A stretch of DNA of 9,731 nucleotides from Nitrospiraceae bacterium (GCA_003523945.1 DOFS01000060.1:1-9731); one strand, 5' to 3'; counted from the first letter of the stretch, positions 1-8,053 are shown. Translations and numbers: made by a program. The notes: a model not told the origin generated them from the letters alone.

Positions 1-758
1 CCATCGTAATTAAACTCTTATATGCTTTAGAAAAACTCTGTTACAAAAGTTCACACACAATCATCGGACTTTCCCCTGGGATACAGCAGGACATCCAGGC
101 AAGATTTCCGTCGTGCCGGGTGGAAAGCGTTACAAATGCTGCCAATATTGAGTTGTTTTCAAATACCTTTCCTCCCCCTGCGGGCCTTCAAGCAGGCAGC
201 TATGCGATATATTTTGGCAACATCGGTGAAGTGAATCATCCTGGATACTTGCTGGATGCAGCCTCAATTTTATTGCAGCAGGGCAGGAGTGACATCCAGG
301 TGGTGTTTATTGGAGAAGGACAGTTGAAAAAAGCATTGATAGAGCGTGTTAGCAAAGAGCGATTAATCAATGTTTTATCACTGAATCTTATGCCGAAATC
401 CACTCTGGTGCGTTATGTTCAGCATGCATTGGCTTCAGTTGTTCCTTTAAAACCCTTACCGGTATTCGACACCTCCTCACCCAATAAATTATTTGAATCG
501 ATGGCCGCCGGCGTGCCAGTAATTCAGACGACACAGGGTTGGATTAAAGATTTCCTTAACGACCATGAAATAGGGTTTACGGTAAATGCCCATAACCCTA
601 AAGAGCTTGCGGACAAATTGATTTTCATGAAAGATAATCCGCATCTCTCGCAGGAAATGGGTAAACGGGCCAGACAGGTAGCTAAGAAATATTTTGACAA
701 GGATTATCTTGCGGATAGGATGCTTGACATCCTAAAAAAAGTGGCACATGAAAACTGA
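1..758 (+). CDS. Glycosyltransferase, GT4 family, WbuB-like (5' partial)
   Basis: The reading frame is open from the left edge (first whole codon at base 3) to the TGA at 756-758, so the true start lies outside; the GTG at 120 is internal. The residues before it read as the usual linker of a GT-B enzyme (ALEKLCYKS, then IIGLSPGIQQDI), and NAANIELF stands where the family has N(G/A)(A/V)D.ELF. The C-terminal Rossmann domain follows: YFGNIGEVN at the start of the nucleotide-sugar domain, VVFIGEGQLKKAL, then SPNKLFESMAAGVPVI at about 477-524, which carries the donor-binding Glu region. The order YFG.(I/M)G, PVFDTSSPNKLFE, MAAG is typical of WbuB-like transferases of O-antigen and capsule clusters, which act at the inner membrane face on lipid-linked intermediates. 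The sugar transferred cannot be read from sequence. It is convergent with wecB across a 458-base spacer. Confidence 0.88.
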   Translation, partial: IVIKLLYALEKLCYKSSHTIIGLSPGIQQDIQARFPSCRVESVTNAANIELFSNTFPPPAGLQAGSYAIYFGNIGEVNHPGYLLDAASILLQQGRSDIQVVFIGEGQLKKALIERVSKERLINVLSLNLMPKSTLVRYVQHALASVVPLKPLPVFDTSSPNKLFESMAAGVPVIQTTQGWIKDFLNDHEIGFTVNAHNPKELADKLIFMKDNPHLSQEMGKRARQVAKKYFDKDYLADRMLDILKKVAHEN

Positions 759-1216
759 GCCACGTTTTTCAGAAACACCCCTCTATGGACATGGCCTGAA
801 ACTTGGAAGTAGGTGGACCAAATTATAGTACTTCCTAAACTCAGGTATGCGTGGATTGAGGTAAAAAAGAGAGAAGATTAATGGGCCTGATATTGGGTAG
901 GGTCATTTTTTTCGCGGACAATATTTCAAAAAGAAGCTGGAGGTATAATGGTGTCCATTTGCAAATGAAGGGAATACATCTCAGAACTTCGAACCCGAAA
1001 TGACTGTCAAAAAGGTAGCCATCTCAATTTTTAAATTATCTCCTGCCACAAATTACACTACCATTCGATTTCTGAACAGAAATTTAAAGGAATTGGGAAC
1101 CCATCCAATCTCCTGAAGAACCAGCTCCTAATCAAGAGTACCTGAAACATTCATCAGAAAAATTTATCAACGGATGCAAGGGTATTACACCCTAAAAAAC
1201 ATTCAATAAAACCAGC
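759..1216. other. Spacer between convergent genes
   Basis: This stretch has no convincing gene. The + strand is open from 949 to the TGA at 1114-1116 (55 codons, internal ATG at 1000), but there is no ribosome binding site and I recognise no family, so it may be chance or a remnant. A 5-bp inverted repeat (AGGGT at 1179-1183, ACCCT at 1189-1193) lies beyond the end of wecB. Its T-run is on the wrong side to make a factor-independent terminator for wecB. A weak GAAAAC/GTTTT pairing spans the stop codon of the upstream glycosyltransferase. Confidence 0.4.
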
Positions 1217-2308
1217 TTACTTGTGTGTTTTCGCACAAAATTTTTCAATGACATCAACTATCCTGCTGGCCGCCTGCCCATCCCAAAGAGCTGGTGGGTT
1301 TTCATTTAAAGATTTCTGTGAAAGAGCGGCTTTGGCGGCTGCAACAATGCCTTCCTTGGTGACTCCTGCAAGTCTATTGGTTCCGGCTTCTACTGTGATG
1401 GGACGCTCAGTGTTGGGGCGTATGGTTACACAAGGAACTTTTAAAATAGTCGTTTCTTCTTGAATCCCGCCTGAATCGGTAAGAACCAGTTTAGCTTTGG
1501 CCATTAACGCCAAAAAGTCTAAATATCCTAACGGTTCGATGATTCTAATAGGAGCCCAATCAGATAATATTTGCTCCAGCCCTGCACGAGTACGAGGGTG
1601 CACGGGAAATAAAAGTGGAAGTTCGCCGGAAATTTCTTTCAGAGCCAAAACAATCTGGGAAAGAGTGGGAAGGTCGTCAACATTAGCAGGACGATGCAGG
1701 GTCACCAAACCATAGGAATGAGGCTCAATATCCAATTTCTGCCAAGGTTTCCCAGCCAAAGCCTTATCCAAGTGAGCCTTCAAACTATCAATCATCGTAT
1801 TGCCAACAAAATGAGTCTGACCTACAAAAACTCCTTCGTTGTGCAAATTGTCATTTCCACTGGGCTCGGTGGTAAAAAGTATGGAGGAAAGATGATCGGT
1901 CACAATCCGATTAATTTCCTCTGGCATTGAACGGTCAAAGGAACGCAATCCAGATTCCACATGGGCAACCGGAATATGAAGTTTGGCGGCAACGAGTGCA
2001 CAGGCGAGTGTCGAATTGACATCACCCGCGACAATAACCAAAGTAAACTTTTGCTCCAGGCAGAGTTTCTCAAAAGAGGTCATTATACGTGCAGTCTGTT
2101 CCGCATGCGAACACGATCCAACGCCCAAAAAAGCATCAGGCTTGGGCATACCTAATTCATCAAAAAAAATTGTGGACATTTGCGAATCATAATGTTGCCC
2201 CGTATGCACACAAAACTGCGGCAACTCGCGCCGTTTAAATTCAAGAATAACAGGCGCCATTTTCATAAAATTGGGGCGTGCCCCAACAACCGTACAAATT
2301 TTACTCAT
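1217..2308 (-). CDS. wecB: UDP-N-acetylglucosamine 2-epimerase, non-hydrolysing
   Basis: The predicted cytoplasmic enzyme interconverts UDP-GlcNAc and UDP-ManNAc, supplying an N-acetyl-mannosamine donor (or precursor) for surface polysaccharide. The 363-residue frame is full length for the family. GARPNFMKMAP at 9-19 is the N-terminal nucleotide-binding loop; VHTGQHYDSQM follows at 34-44; VAGDVNST at 93-100 contains the Asp (96) matching the catalytic Asp of E. coli WecB; HVESGLRSFDRSMPEEINR at 116-134 contains the two conserved Glu (118 and 131); TLHRPANVD at 203-211 carries the conserved His (205); DSGGIQEE at 278-285 is the UDP-binding signature. The ATG at 2308 is supported by the immediate N-terminal motif, but no strong Shine-Dalgarno precedes it, and the stop of a short upstream frame overlaps it. 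Family relatives include FnlC-type epimerases acting on other 2-acetamido sugars, so the exact substrate is not certain. Confidence 0.95.
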   Translation of the reverse strand: MSKICTVVGARPNFMKMAPVILEFKRRELPQFCVHTGQHYDSQMSTIFFDELGMPKPDAFLGVGSCSHAEQTARIMTSFEKLCLEQKFTLVIVAGDVNSTLACALVAAKLHIPVAHVESGLRSFDRSMPEEINRIVTDHLSSILFTTEPSGNDNLHNEGVFVGQTHFVGNTMIDSLKAHLDKALAGKPWQKLDIEPHSYGLVTLHRPANVDDLPTLSQIVLALKEISGELPLLFPVHPRTRAGLEQILSDWAPIRIIEPLGYLDFLALMAKAKLVLTDSGGIQEETTILKVPCVTIRPNTERPITVEAGTNRLAGVTKEGIVAAAKAALSQKSLNENPPALWDGQAASRIVDVIEKFCAKTHK

Positions 2309-2439
2309 AGACTGGTTTCCAGGTAGTTAATGAATCTGGCATCAATAGCAGTAGCTAAAATTTTGTTCAGCCACGGGACATCTAATTTCGCCATAATTTT
2401 TGTGGAGATGGGGATTTGCATGCAGAGTTTGAATGACAT
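2305..2439 (-). CDS. Short frame overlapping the wecB start
   Basis: A 44-codon frame runs from an ATG at 2437-2439 to a TGA at 2305-2307, which overlaps the wecB ATG (2306-2308) in an ATGA junction, the layout typical of translationally coupled genes. The C-terminal part reads plausibly as protein (LDVPWLNKILATAIDARFI, then NYLETSL), but I do not recognise a family. An in-frame TAA (2440-2442) lies immediately before the ATG. Beyond it the same frame is open back to about 2592, so the short frame may be the tail of a larger decayed gene. No Shine-Dalgarno sequence is visible at 2439 or at the internal ATG (2392-2394). It could be a real small coupling gene, the end of a pseudogene, or chance. 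Confidence 0.35.
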   Translation of the reverse strand: MSFKLCMQIPISTKIMAKLDVPWLNKILATAIDARFINYLETSL

Positions 2440-2991
2440 TTACTTAACTAGGAGTATTTCCTGCTTTACTATAGTTTCAGTTTGATATTTCCGCACATTA
2501 TGAACCGCTTCGCACCCAGCCCAGCTACTGAAATTAATAAATAGACAGGGTATATGCGGCAGTCCAAACCCTATGGCTAGTTGATGGCAATTAATTTCGG
2601 AGCTTTATGGTCAAAAGAAGGACTTCACCCGACTCTACAATACTACATGACTCTTCCTCTTGAGTATAGCTTCAAAAGCTTCCTGCCGTTTTTCAACAAG
2701 ACCAACAACCTTAGTAACAAATGTTTGGATAATATCTATCCTTTCAGAAATTTCATGATGGAATCACCGTATCTGTCAGAAATCCTACGCTGTGGATTTT
2801 CCTTGGAATCCCTATCAACACGATGAAGAAGACCGCGATGGGAAAATTAAAGGTATGCCGCTAAAGGTCACGCCCATGATGCTCCAATCTCATGTGGGAA
2901 GTATTGGAACAAAATATTTAAATGCAAAATTTCTTTAATCCCTTCTGACCGAATACTGCACAACATTTAAAAACTTAGGTTCCCATGAAAC
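2440..2991. other. Spacer with unassigned coding-like fragments
   Basis: No intact gene is supported here. On the - strand, one frame from about 2768 down to the short frame at 2439 holds two open blocks: one containing VTKVVGLVEKRQEAFEAIL (about 2650-2760) and one containing IGFGLPHIPCLFINF (about 2443-2592). Stops separate them. On the + strand, 2759-2938 is open for 59 codons and includes VDFPWNPYQHDEEDRDGKIK before a TAA at 2936-2938. These alternatives overlap and cannot all be coding. I recognise none of them with confidence, and the most likely reading is decayed coding sequence between wecB and the glycosyltransferase. Confidence 0.35.
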
Positions 2992-3999
2992 TTACAGTAG
3001 TTCTTTGTAGAAATTCATTAGACGAATTGCAACCTTTTCCAGGGAAAGCTCCTGCATGCTAAATCGTCCTGACACTCTTTGCTTCCCAGCCTGAACAAAC
3101 TTTAGTTTCTCTGCCAGGTCCCCAGGATCAGGGAGAGAAATATAACACCCTTCAATTTCATTGATACGTTCTTTGACATCACCTACATCCACCGAAACAA
3201 CCGGGACATCGCATGCGAGGGCCTCCTTAATAATATTGGGAGATCCCTCATGCAAGGAAGTAAGAAGGACGACATCGCTGGCATTGAGCCATATGGGAAC
3301 CATTTCGTGAGACACGCCACGAAGTTGATGTATTTCAACCAAGTTTTTTGATGAATTGTTAAGAGTTTCCACCGCAGCTTTCGCCAAATTGAAACGCTTA
3401 CGAGGATCCCCGAGGTTAGTAGGAAAGAGCACGTGAAAATAATTGTCATCCCAGCCAAGTTGTTTTCGACTTTCATTTTGATCAAGAGGTCTGAACCTTC
3501 CCAGATCGATACCATTAGGAATGATTCTAGTCTTAGATCGATTTATATCTTTTGGTAAGGAATCCAATAGATTCCTTGATTTTACGATGACCCCTGTGGC
3601 CCGTCTTGCAGCCCTCCAGGAGGCCCTAACACCGATACCAGAAATTATCTTCCTTAAAGTCCCAGACAAAAGTTCCCCAAGTAGATCCGAACCACAAAAT
3701 GAAACGACTGTAGGTCTGTCACGAACTGCACCAGTCACCACATTCGCCATGATTCCCCCATACATAGAATGAACGATATCAGGACGAAACGTTTCACATC
3801 GAGAGCGTACCCTCTTTCCCAAATTTAGATATTCTTTCATACCGCCTTCAGCACGACTTACAAAGAGTACGTCAACATTAATACCGGCCTGCCTGAGTCC
3901 TTTGACTTGTTGCTCAACAAAAGTACCGGAAGCAGGAAATTTCTGAGAAGGAAAGAGATTGGTCACCGCTAGAACTCGCAAACTTTTAGATTGGTCCAT
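2992..3999 (-). CDS. Glycosyltransferase, GT4 family
   Basis: This 335-residue GT-B enzyme is complete, if slightly short for the family. The N-terminal acceptor domain begins VLAVTNLFPS (9-18) and has the SGTFVEQQVKGL loop (24-35), as in group 1 transferases. SFCGSDLLGE at 100-109 and the linker PNGIDLGRF at 161-169 lead into the donor domain. EGSPNIIKEALACDVPVVSV at 251-270 contains the paired Glu (251 and 259, E-x7-E) that binds the nucleotide-sugar ribose and phosphates. It would act at the cytoplasmic face of the inner membrane, adding a sugar to a growing glycan; donor and acceptor are not predictable. The ATG at 3999 is preceded by a modest purine-rich AAAGG. The gene points towards wecB, 550 bases of decayed spacer away, and an IS remnant on the opposite strand lies just upstream. 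Confidence 0.92.
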   Translation of the reverse strand: MDQSKSLRVLAVTNLFPSQKFPASGTFVEQQVKGLRQAGINVDVLFVSRAEGGMKEYLNLGKRVRSRCETFRPDIVHSMYGGIMANVVTGAVRDRPTVVSFCGSDLLGELLSGTLRKIISGIGVRASWRAARRATGVIVKSRNLLDSLPKDINRSKTRIIPNGIDLGRFRPLDQNESRKQLGWDDNYFHVLFPTNLGDPRKRFNLAKAAVETLNNSSKNLVEIHQLRGVSHEMVPIWLNASDVVLLTSLHEGSPNIIKEALACDVPVVSVDVGDVKERINEIEGCYISLPDPGDLAEKLKFVQAGKQRVSGRFSMQELSLEKVAIRLMNFYKELL

Positions 4000-4121
4000 G
4001 GCCTTTATACCTTTTAATATTCTATCTACAGGTTTTAATCTGTGATTAAAAAATGTGGGTTACGTTGAAAGTTTAAAGTAATAGTGAAAATTTTTCCGTA
4101 CATATATCATGTAATAATATG
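4000..4121. other. Upstream region of the glycosyltransferase, left flank of the IS remnant
   Basis: An AT-rich stretch between the - strand glycosyltransferase and the + strand transposase remnant. It should hold the promoter of the glycosyltransferase, but I see no convincing -35/-10 pair. A short inverted repeat (ACAG and CTGT, 4028-4043) is too weak to call an operator. Stops in all plausible frames between 4085 and 4121 suggest that the transposase N-terminus has been lost here. Confidence 0.3.
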
Positions 4122-4891
4122 TTGCTGCATGTCCTACTGCAGCTGGGGAAGGCTGGGCCATAAACCGGAATCATGTCCATCATCCCTATAGGAAAGAAGG
4201 TCTGATCGTTCGACTCATGCACCGTCGAAAACGAACGAGTCATCCGCAGGTCACAACACGCTTCCCTAACCAGGCAAAGAACGGTGGAGCGATTTTGTGA
4301 CCGACACATTACCGCTGAATGGGCGGAGAGTACGCGCGGGCACCATAGTGGATAACCAAAGTCGGCACCGTTCATTAAATGGTGTCGATCTCACTCTAAC
4401 GAGCACTAAGGTCAGCGCGGCTTTGGAACATGTGGGAAAACGAAGTGGATATCCGAAAATGATTAAGGTGGATAATGGGACAGAATTAGCATAGAAGGAA
4501 TTGGATGTCTGGGCCCATTCGCATGGGGTCACACTCGATTTCATTCCGCCAGGTTATCGCGTGAAGAATAGTGGGAATGGGAGGTTCAACGGACGCTTTC
4601 GGGACGAATGTCTCAAGAACAATGTGCTTCTCTCCCTTCACGACGCTCGATAGAATATTGCAGCGTAGCGAATCAATTAAAATGAGCATCGGCCGCATAA
4701 GTCACTGCGGAAATCTTACCCCTCAGAAGTTTGCCGAACTTGGAACTCAATCCAAGCTGGAGAAGGCATTGCATTTCCAGGTTGCAAGGACTAGTTTGTT
4801 GGGAAATCTCAAACCACCAAGTGTGAAATGGGTCTCATTAATCTCTGGTCAACCATTTGAGACAAGTACCTATACAAGAACCCTAGCATGA
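4122..4891 (+). pseudogene. Decayed IS3-family transposase (OrfB, DDE integrase domain)
   Basis: The transposase can be read only by switching frames. LLHVLLQLG is encoded from 4122. From 4148 comes EGWAINRNHVHHPYRKEGL, continuing through RRKRTSHPQV to FPNQA near 4275. A one-base loss then shifts to ERWSDFVTDTLPLNGRRVR from 4279, followed by IVDNQSRHRS, KVDNGTELA and FIPPGYRVKN, through NGRFRDECL near 4608. After a further shift, NLTPQKFAEL is read from 4712. This matches the HTH_21 and rve order of IS3-family OrfB. Stops interrupt it at 4492-4494, 4651-4653, 4666-4668 and 4678-4680; the last three fall inside the usual ARxNIAAWRxxYNEHRPH block. The two catalytic Asp remain (in DFVTD and VDNG), but the Glu expected before FNGRFRDECL is Gly (GGG at 4579-4581). 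OrfA, the OrfB start and both terminal inverted repeats are not recognisable. The element is inactive; sequence after about 4780 is assigned less securely. Confidence 0.87.
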
Positions 4892-5002
4892 CACCTGGCC
4901 AAGGGATATGGGCAGGATACATTTTCGTTATTTGCGTTTTTTTCTTTTAATTCCAAGGAAGTCACGCACCAAGAACCATAATAACTTCATTTTTGAGCTA
5001 TT

Positions 5003-6304
5003 CTAGTTTTTCGAAATTATTGAAAGGTTAGTTGGCGGTGCTAATGCTGCACCAAAAGCATACGCTCCAATATCAAATGGCAAACCAAAACTCCTTAAGG
5101 CACCGTCAAAATCGGTTTCAACTTCTTCAATAACTAGCCCCCTCCCTATGGCAAAGCTTCCTTTCGTGAGATGGAAGTCATATTTGTCAACATCCTGAAA
5201 CTTCGGATCATAACTCATCCCAAGAAAATTCTTCCCTAATATTGCGCTCTTATCCATTTGCTTAATCGGATCAGGCGCAATAACAAGATTGTTTTCAATA
5301 ACAGACGCGCCACTACCGTTAGCTATATACAAACCAGCATTTCCATTTTTTTGGTAAACCAAATTGTTCTTGACTAACGACTTATCACTTTTATCCAATA
5401 ACGCTATCCCATACGCCCCATTCTCATATAGAGTATTATTATATATCCTTGCTCCAACCCCATGTTGAGTATTGATCCCATCATGAAGATTTCCCCAAAC
5501 AAGGTTATTATATGCCTGGTTATTCTTTCCCTTCCACATTACAATGCCATGCCCTGATGCACCTGCAACTCCATTATTATAAATGCGATTATTTCTCACA
5601 ATGTTGCTACTCGGCGTATAGGCCGTACTATATATCTGCACACCCCGCGTACCATTATTAAAAATTTCACAACCCTCAATAAGATTATTGGAACCCGGCA
5701 TATATATACCGTGAGACTGGCCGGGAGTATTTGATGTTATTCCGTTATGGTGAATCCTCAACCTGAGAAATTCATGGAAAGACCCGTTACTGGTCATTAT
5801 ACCTTGATGTGGTGCATTTTTGATCTCACTATTAGAGATGCGTATATGATGACCATTTGTACCCATACGGATGCCATCATGTCCGTCGGTCGCATCCATA
5901 ATAAATCCATCCATGATAATGTATTGACTATTATTTCTAAACTCAAAGACGGTATATCCTGGAAGCGGTTTAATGACTACTTTTTCTTTTTGATAAGCCC
6001 TTATAGTGATCGGGCTTCCCCAAGAAATCCCGCTGGGTGGACTCCACAGCTGTTGATTTCTTTGATATGTTCCTCCTCTGACATTGAGAGTATCCCCGGG
6101 CGATAGGACACTCACTCCCTTCTCGAGCGTAAGAAATGGCGCCTCATTAGTGCCGTTGTTTTTGTCATTTCCATTACTCGCTGCCACAAAATATTCTTTG
6201 GCAATAGCTTCGCTTAATCCTGCAAGGCCAAAAATCCCACTTAAAACAAATATATAGGAGAGAAAAAAATTTATGACTCTTCGGTGACCATTCAAATATT
6301 CCAT
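5003..6304 (-). CDS. Secreted right-handed parallel beta-helix protein
   Basis: The 433-residue product carries a Sec signal peptide: basic start, hydrophobic core at about 11-30, and an AIA cleavage motif at 33-35. The mature part opens with YFVAASNGNDKNNGT, then PFLTLEKGV, SPGDTLNVRGGTY (to residue 80), the standard entry of DUF1565/polysaccharide-lyase-like beta-helices. Residues about 125-345 are short repeated coils rich in Asn and Gly (HHIRISNSEI, NNLIEGCEIFNNGTRG, SNIVRNNRIYNNG, NQAYNNLVWGN, ARIYNNTLYENG, SLVKNNLVYQ), matching the parallel beta-helix fold with Asn ladders. DIGAYAF at 411-417 is the usual closing motif (DIGAYEY). It would act in the periplasm or outside the cell; in polysaccharide clusters this fold is often a lyase, hydrolase or epimerase, but no catalytic set can be assigned. 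The protein stops just after APPTNLSII, where relatives often continue into further domains. Confidence 0.88.
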   Translation of the reverse strand: MEYLNGHRRVINFFLSYIFVLSGIFGLAGLSEAIAKEYFVAASNGNDKNNGTNEAPFLTLEKGVSVLSPGDTLNVRGGTYQRNQQLWSPPSGISWGSPITIRAYQKEKVVIKPLPGYTVFEFRNNSQYIIMDGFIMDATDGHDGIRMGTNGHHIRISNSEIKNAPHQGIMTSNGSFHEFLRLRIHHNGITSNTPGQSHGIYMPGSNNLIEGCEIFNNGTRGVQIYSTAYTPSSNIVRNNRIYNNGVAGASGHGIVMWKGKNNQAYNNLVWGNLHDGINTQHGVGARIYNNTLYENGAYGIALLDKSDKSLVKNNLVYQKNGNAGLYIANGSGASVIENNLVIAPDPIKQMDKSAILGKNFLGMSYDPKFQDVDKYDFHLTKGSFAIGRGLVIEEVETDFDGALRSFGLPFDIGAYAFGAALAPPTNLSIISKN

Positions 6305-7111
6305 TTCTCTTCTCCAGATTCAATAGTTAAAGAGTTCGCATTCTTCCTAATGAAGATTCGACAGAATCGGAAAAAACTTTAGAATAATTCTTCTGGTGAA
6401 ATCATGAAAAAATTAGGAAAACCTGTCTCTATTTTAAAGAATTTGAGGATTTGAAGTCGAGGTGAAGTGCGGTTGGAAGAGGGCATACCGTCGCAGCCAG
6501 CCTGTGACTCACGAGTGGTTGCGAGTCCCCTCATAATCTACGACCAAAGGCAGATAGAGATGAGGCCTTTCCTCCGCTTCGATCATTTTGCGGAATCAGA
6601 TGAACTCTTGGTGCCGCTGCGCTTGTCGTCATACAATCTGGTTACAAAGTGGCACTTCCTCAGCGGAAAACCGAGCCAGGTGCGATTGGGAGCCTAGCCC
6701 TGGCTTTCTCGGCTAATGAGAGTCCCAAGAAATCGTCATGAGGATTGAAATAAAGCCCACTCCTGGAAGTTCTTAAGTGGGAAAGATACTGGCCAGGCAA
6801 GAGATCTGCGGTTTTTATTACCTTATTTCTGACGGTGACAAACACTATTGAGATTTGTTGAAGCAACAAAGAAACCGAAGCCTTTCAAGAGGACGGCTTT
6901 TGAAGGAAAATTCCCAAAATGATGTCTCCCGTATTTCCATCCTTCAATTACTTTTTGAGTCGTCGAATCTCAAAGTTGGAATTCATAGATTTCCACTTCT
7001 CTAAGAAATGACGATTGTACTTCAAAATTTGTGGACAGAGTCAGCCCACGTTATTGATTGCGTTCAAGCAGTTCGTCGTTCCATTATGCCCTTATTTACT
7101 TAAATAATTCC
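6305..7111. other. Long spacer with a GC-rich patch
   Basis: This is about 800 bases without a supported gene. The part next to the beta-helix gene (6305-6460) is AT-rich. From about 6460 to 6715 the GC content rises to roughly 57% by line counts, then falls again. The patch contains inverted repeats: GACTC 6506-6510 with GAGTC 6523-6527, and AGCCAGG 6674-6680 with CCTGGCT 6699-6705, extended by CCG 6671-6673 with CGG 6710-6712. Further right, CCCACT and AGTGGG pair around 6757-6782. The + strand is open for 76 codons from a GTG at 6467. The - strand is open for about 69 codons at 6660-6869, with an in-frame ATG. Neither product resembles a family I know, and both could be remnants. Confidence 0.4.
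6312..6315 (-). promoter_or_regulatory. Shine-Dalgarno GGAG for the beta-helix gene
   Basis: On the - strand GGAG sits 7 bases before the ATG at 6304 (GGAGAAGAGAA then ATG). It is the clearest ribosome binding site among the intact genes of the window and fixes the start, which also gives a complete signal peptide. Confidence 0.7.
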
Positions 7112-8053
7112 TCATGAAAATTTCCGCAATACAACTAACGCACTGCGAGTTTTGGAATCCTCTGAGCTGATATTTTGAAACCGAGGAGCCAAGTCATTAG
7201 ACTTTAATCCGGATTCATCATAGTACTTCTCAACATGTACCACCTCAAATCCAACTTCCTTCGCATAAGCCAGATGGACACTGAGTGGTTGCCGATTCAG
7301 AAGAAATTCCCGCTTCCCCTTAACTAATTTCCATTCCCAATCAGAATACGCGAAATGCCCATTCCAGAAAGGAGACAGCCCATGAGATCCAAAGTCGATA
7401 ACATTACTTGCATATCCACCTGGTTTGAGCCAAAGAAACATGGCCTTATAAGTTTCCCTAAGAGGATCAATGTGTTCAAAGACTGCCTGTGAAATAATGA
7501 GGTCAAGACTCGATTCCCGGATTACCCTGGAGGACATCCAAGGAGCTTGATACATGACATATTGACCACCAAGCTCATCCTTCTTTAACTCATTGCCAAT
7601 CACTTCAACCTTTTCTTTGAAGCTTGTCCAATCAATCAGTTGGTCTGGGAAATGATAAGAATCCAACGGTGGGAGAACCCCTGGAAATTCATTTTGGTCC
7701 GGAATTGACTCTCTCTGGTTGTACAACCCCACCAAATCATCAAAAATCCTATTTAGATCTGCCTTTTTAGAAAAGGGGAAAATATCCAAACCTACATATT
7801 GAATCGCTCCAGAAAGTAACCCGGCTAGTCCAGTGCCTATACTATCACCAGGACCCAGTTCCCCAATACAGGAACCTTTTATTTTAAAATCGAATTTACT
7901 TAGTGAAACTAAGTGTCTGAGCCAAACCGAATAACAGTAACGCGGAGAGGTGGAGCCTCCTGTTCCAGCACGTTGTATCCGTAACTCATTTAGTGGGGGC
8001 ACCCAAGTTAAACTTCCTTTAAGAATGGGGGATAACTTCCAAAAATTTTTCAT
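7112..8053 (-). CDS. Class I SAM-dependent methyltransferase
   Basis: A 313-residue protein with the class I methyltransferase signatures: motif I ELGPGDSIGTGL at 65-76 (glycine-rich SAM loop), an acidic residue ending strand 2 in VGLDIF (Asp 90), SLDLIISQAVFEHI at 182-195 (motif IV/post-motif, as in Methyltransf_11 and ubiE-like enzymes), and LKPGGY at 209-214. About 90 residues separate strand 2 from the DLIIS strand, longer than in minimal methyltransferases, which suggests a substrate-specific insertion at about 95-175. The N-terminal 60 residues precede the core and include a tyrosine- and tryptophan-rich segment. In this context it may methylate a sugar or glycan, which is inference. 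The ATG at 8053 is preceded by an AT-rich leader without a visible Shine-Dalgarno; a weak promoter (GTGACA, 17 bases, TTAAGT) lies just upstream on the - strand. Confidence 0.85.
   Translation of the reverse strand: MKNFWKLSPILKGSLTWVPPLNELRIQRAGTGGSTSPRYCYSVWLRHLVSLSKFDFKIKGSCIGELGPGDSIGTGLAGLLSGAIQYVGLDIFPFSKKADLNRIFDDLVGLYNQRESIPDQNEFPGVLPPLDSYHFPDQLIDWTSFKEKVEVIGNELKKDELGGQYVMYQAPWMSSRVIRESSLDLIISQAVFEHIDPLRETYKAMFLWLKPGGYASNVIDFGSHGLSPFWNGHFAYSDWEWKLVKGKREFLLNRQPLSVHLAYAKEVGFEVVHVEKYYDESGLKSNDLAPRFQNISSEDSKTRSALVVLRKFS

Noticed and set aside
120..122. GTG as the start of the first glycosyltransferase
   Set aside because: The same frame stays open to the window edge and encodes a good family match upstream (ALEKLCYKS, IIGLSPGIQQDI), so this codon is internal.
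1179..1193. Inverted repeat AGGGT/ACCCT as terminator of wecB
   Set aside because: The stem is only 5 bp, and the T-run lies before rather than after it on the wecB strand.
2581..2826. 81-codon + strand frame
   Set aside because: There is no ribosome binding site and no family resemblance, and it conflicts with more protein-like readings in other frames.
4840..4875. TGGTCAACCATTTGAGA as the right terminal repeat of the IS remnant
   Set aside because: No inverted partner was found upstream between 4000 and 4130, so the end cannot be supported.
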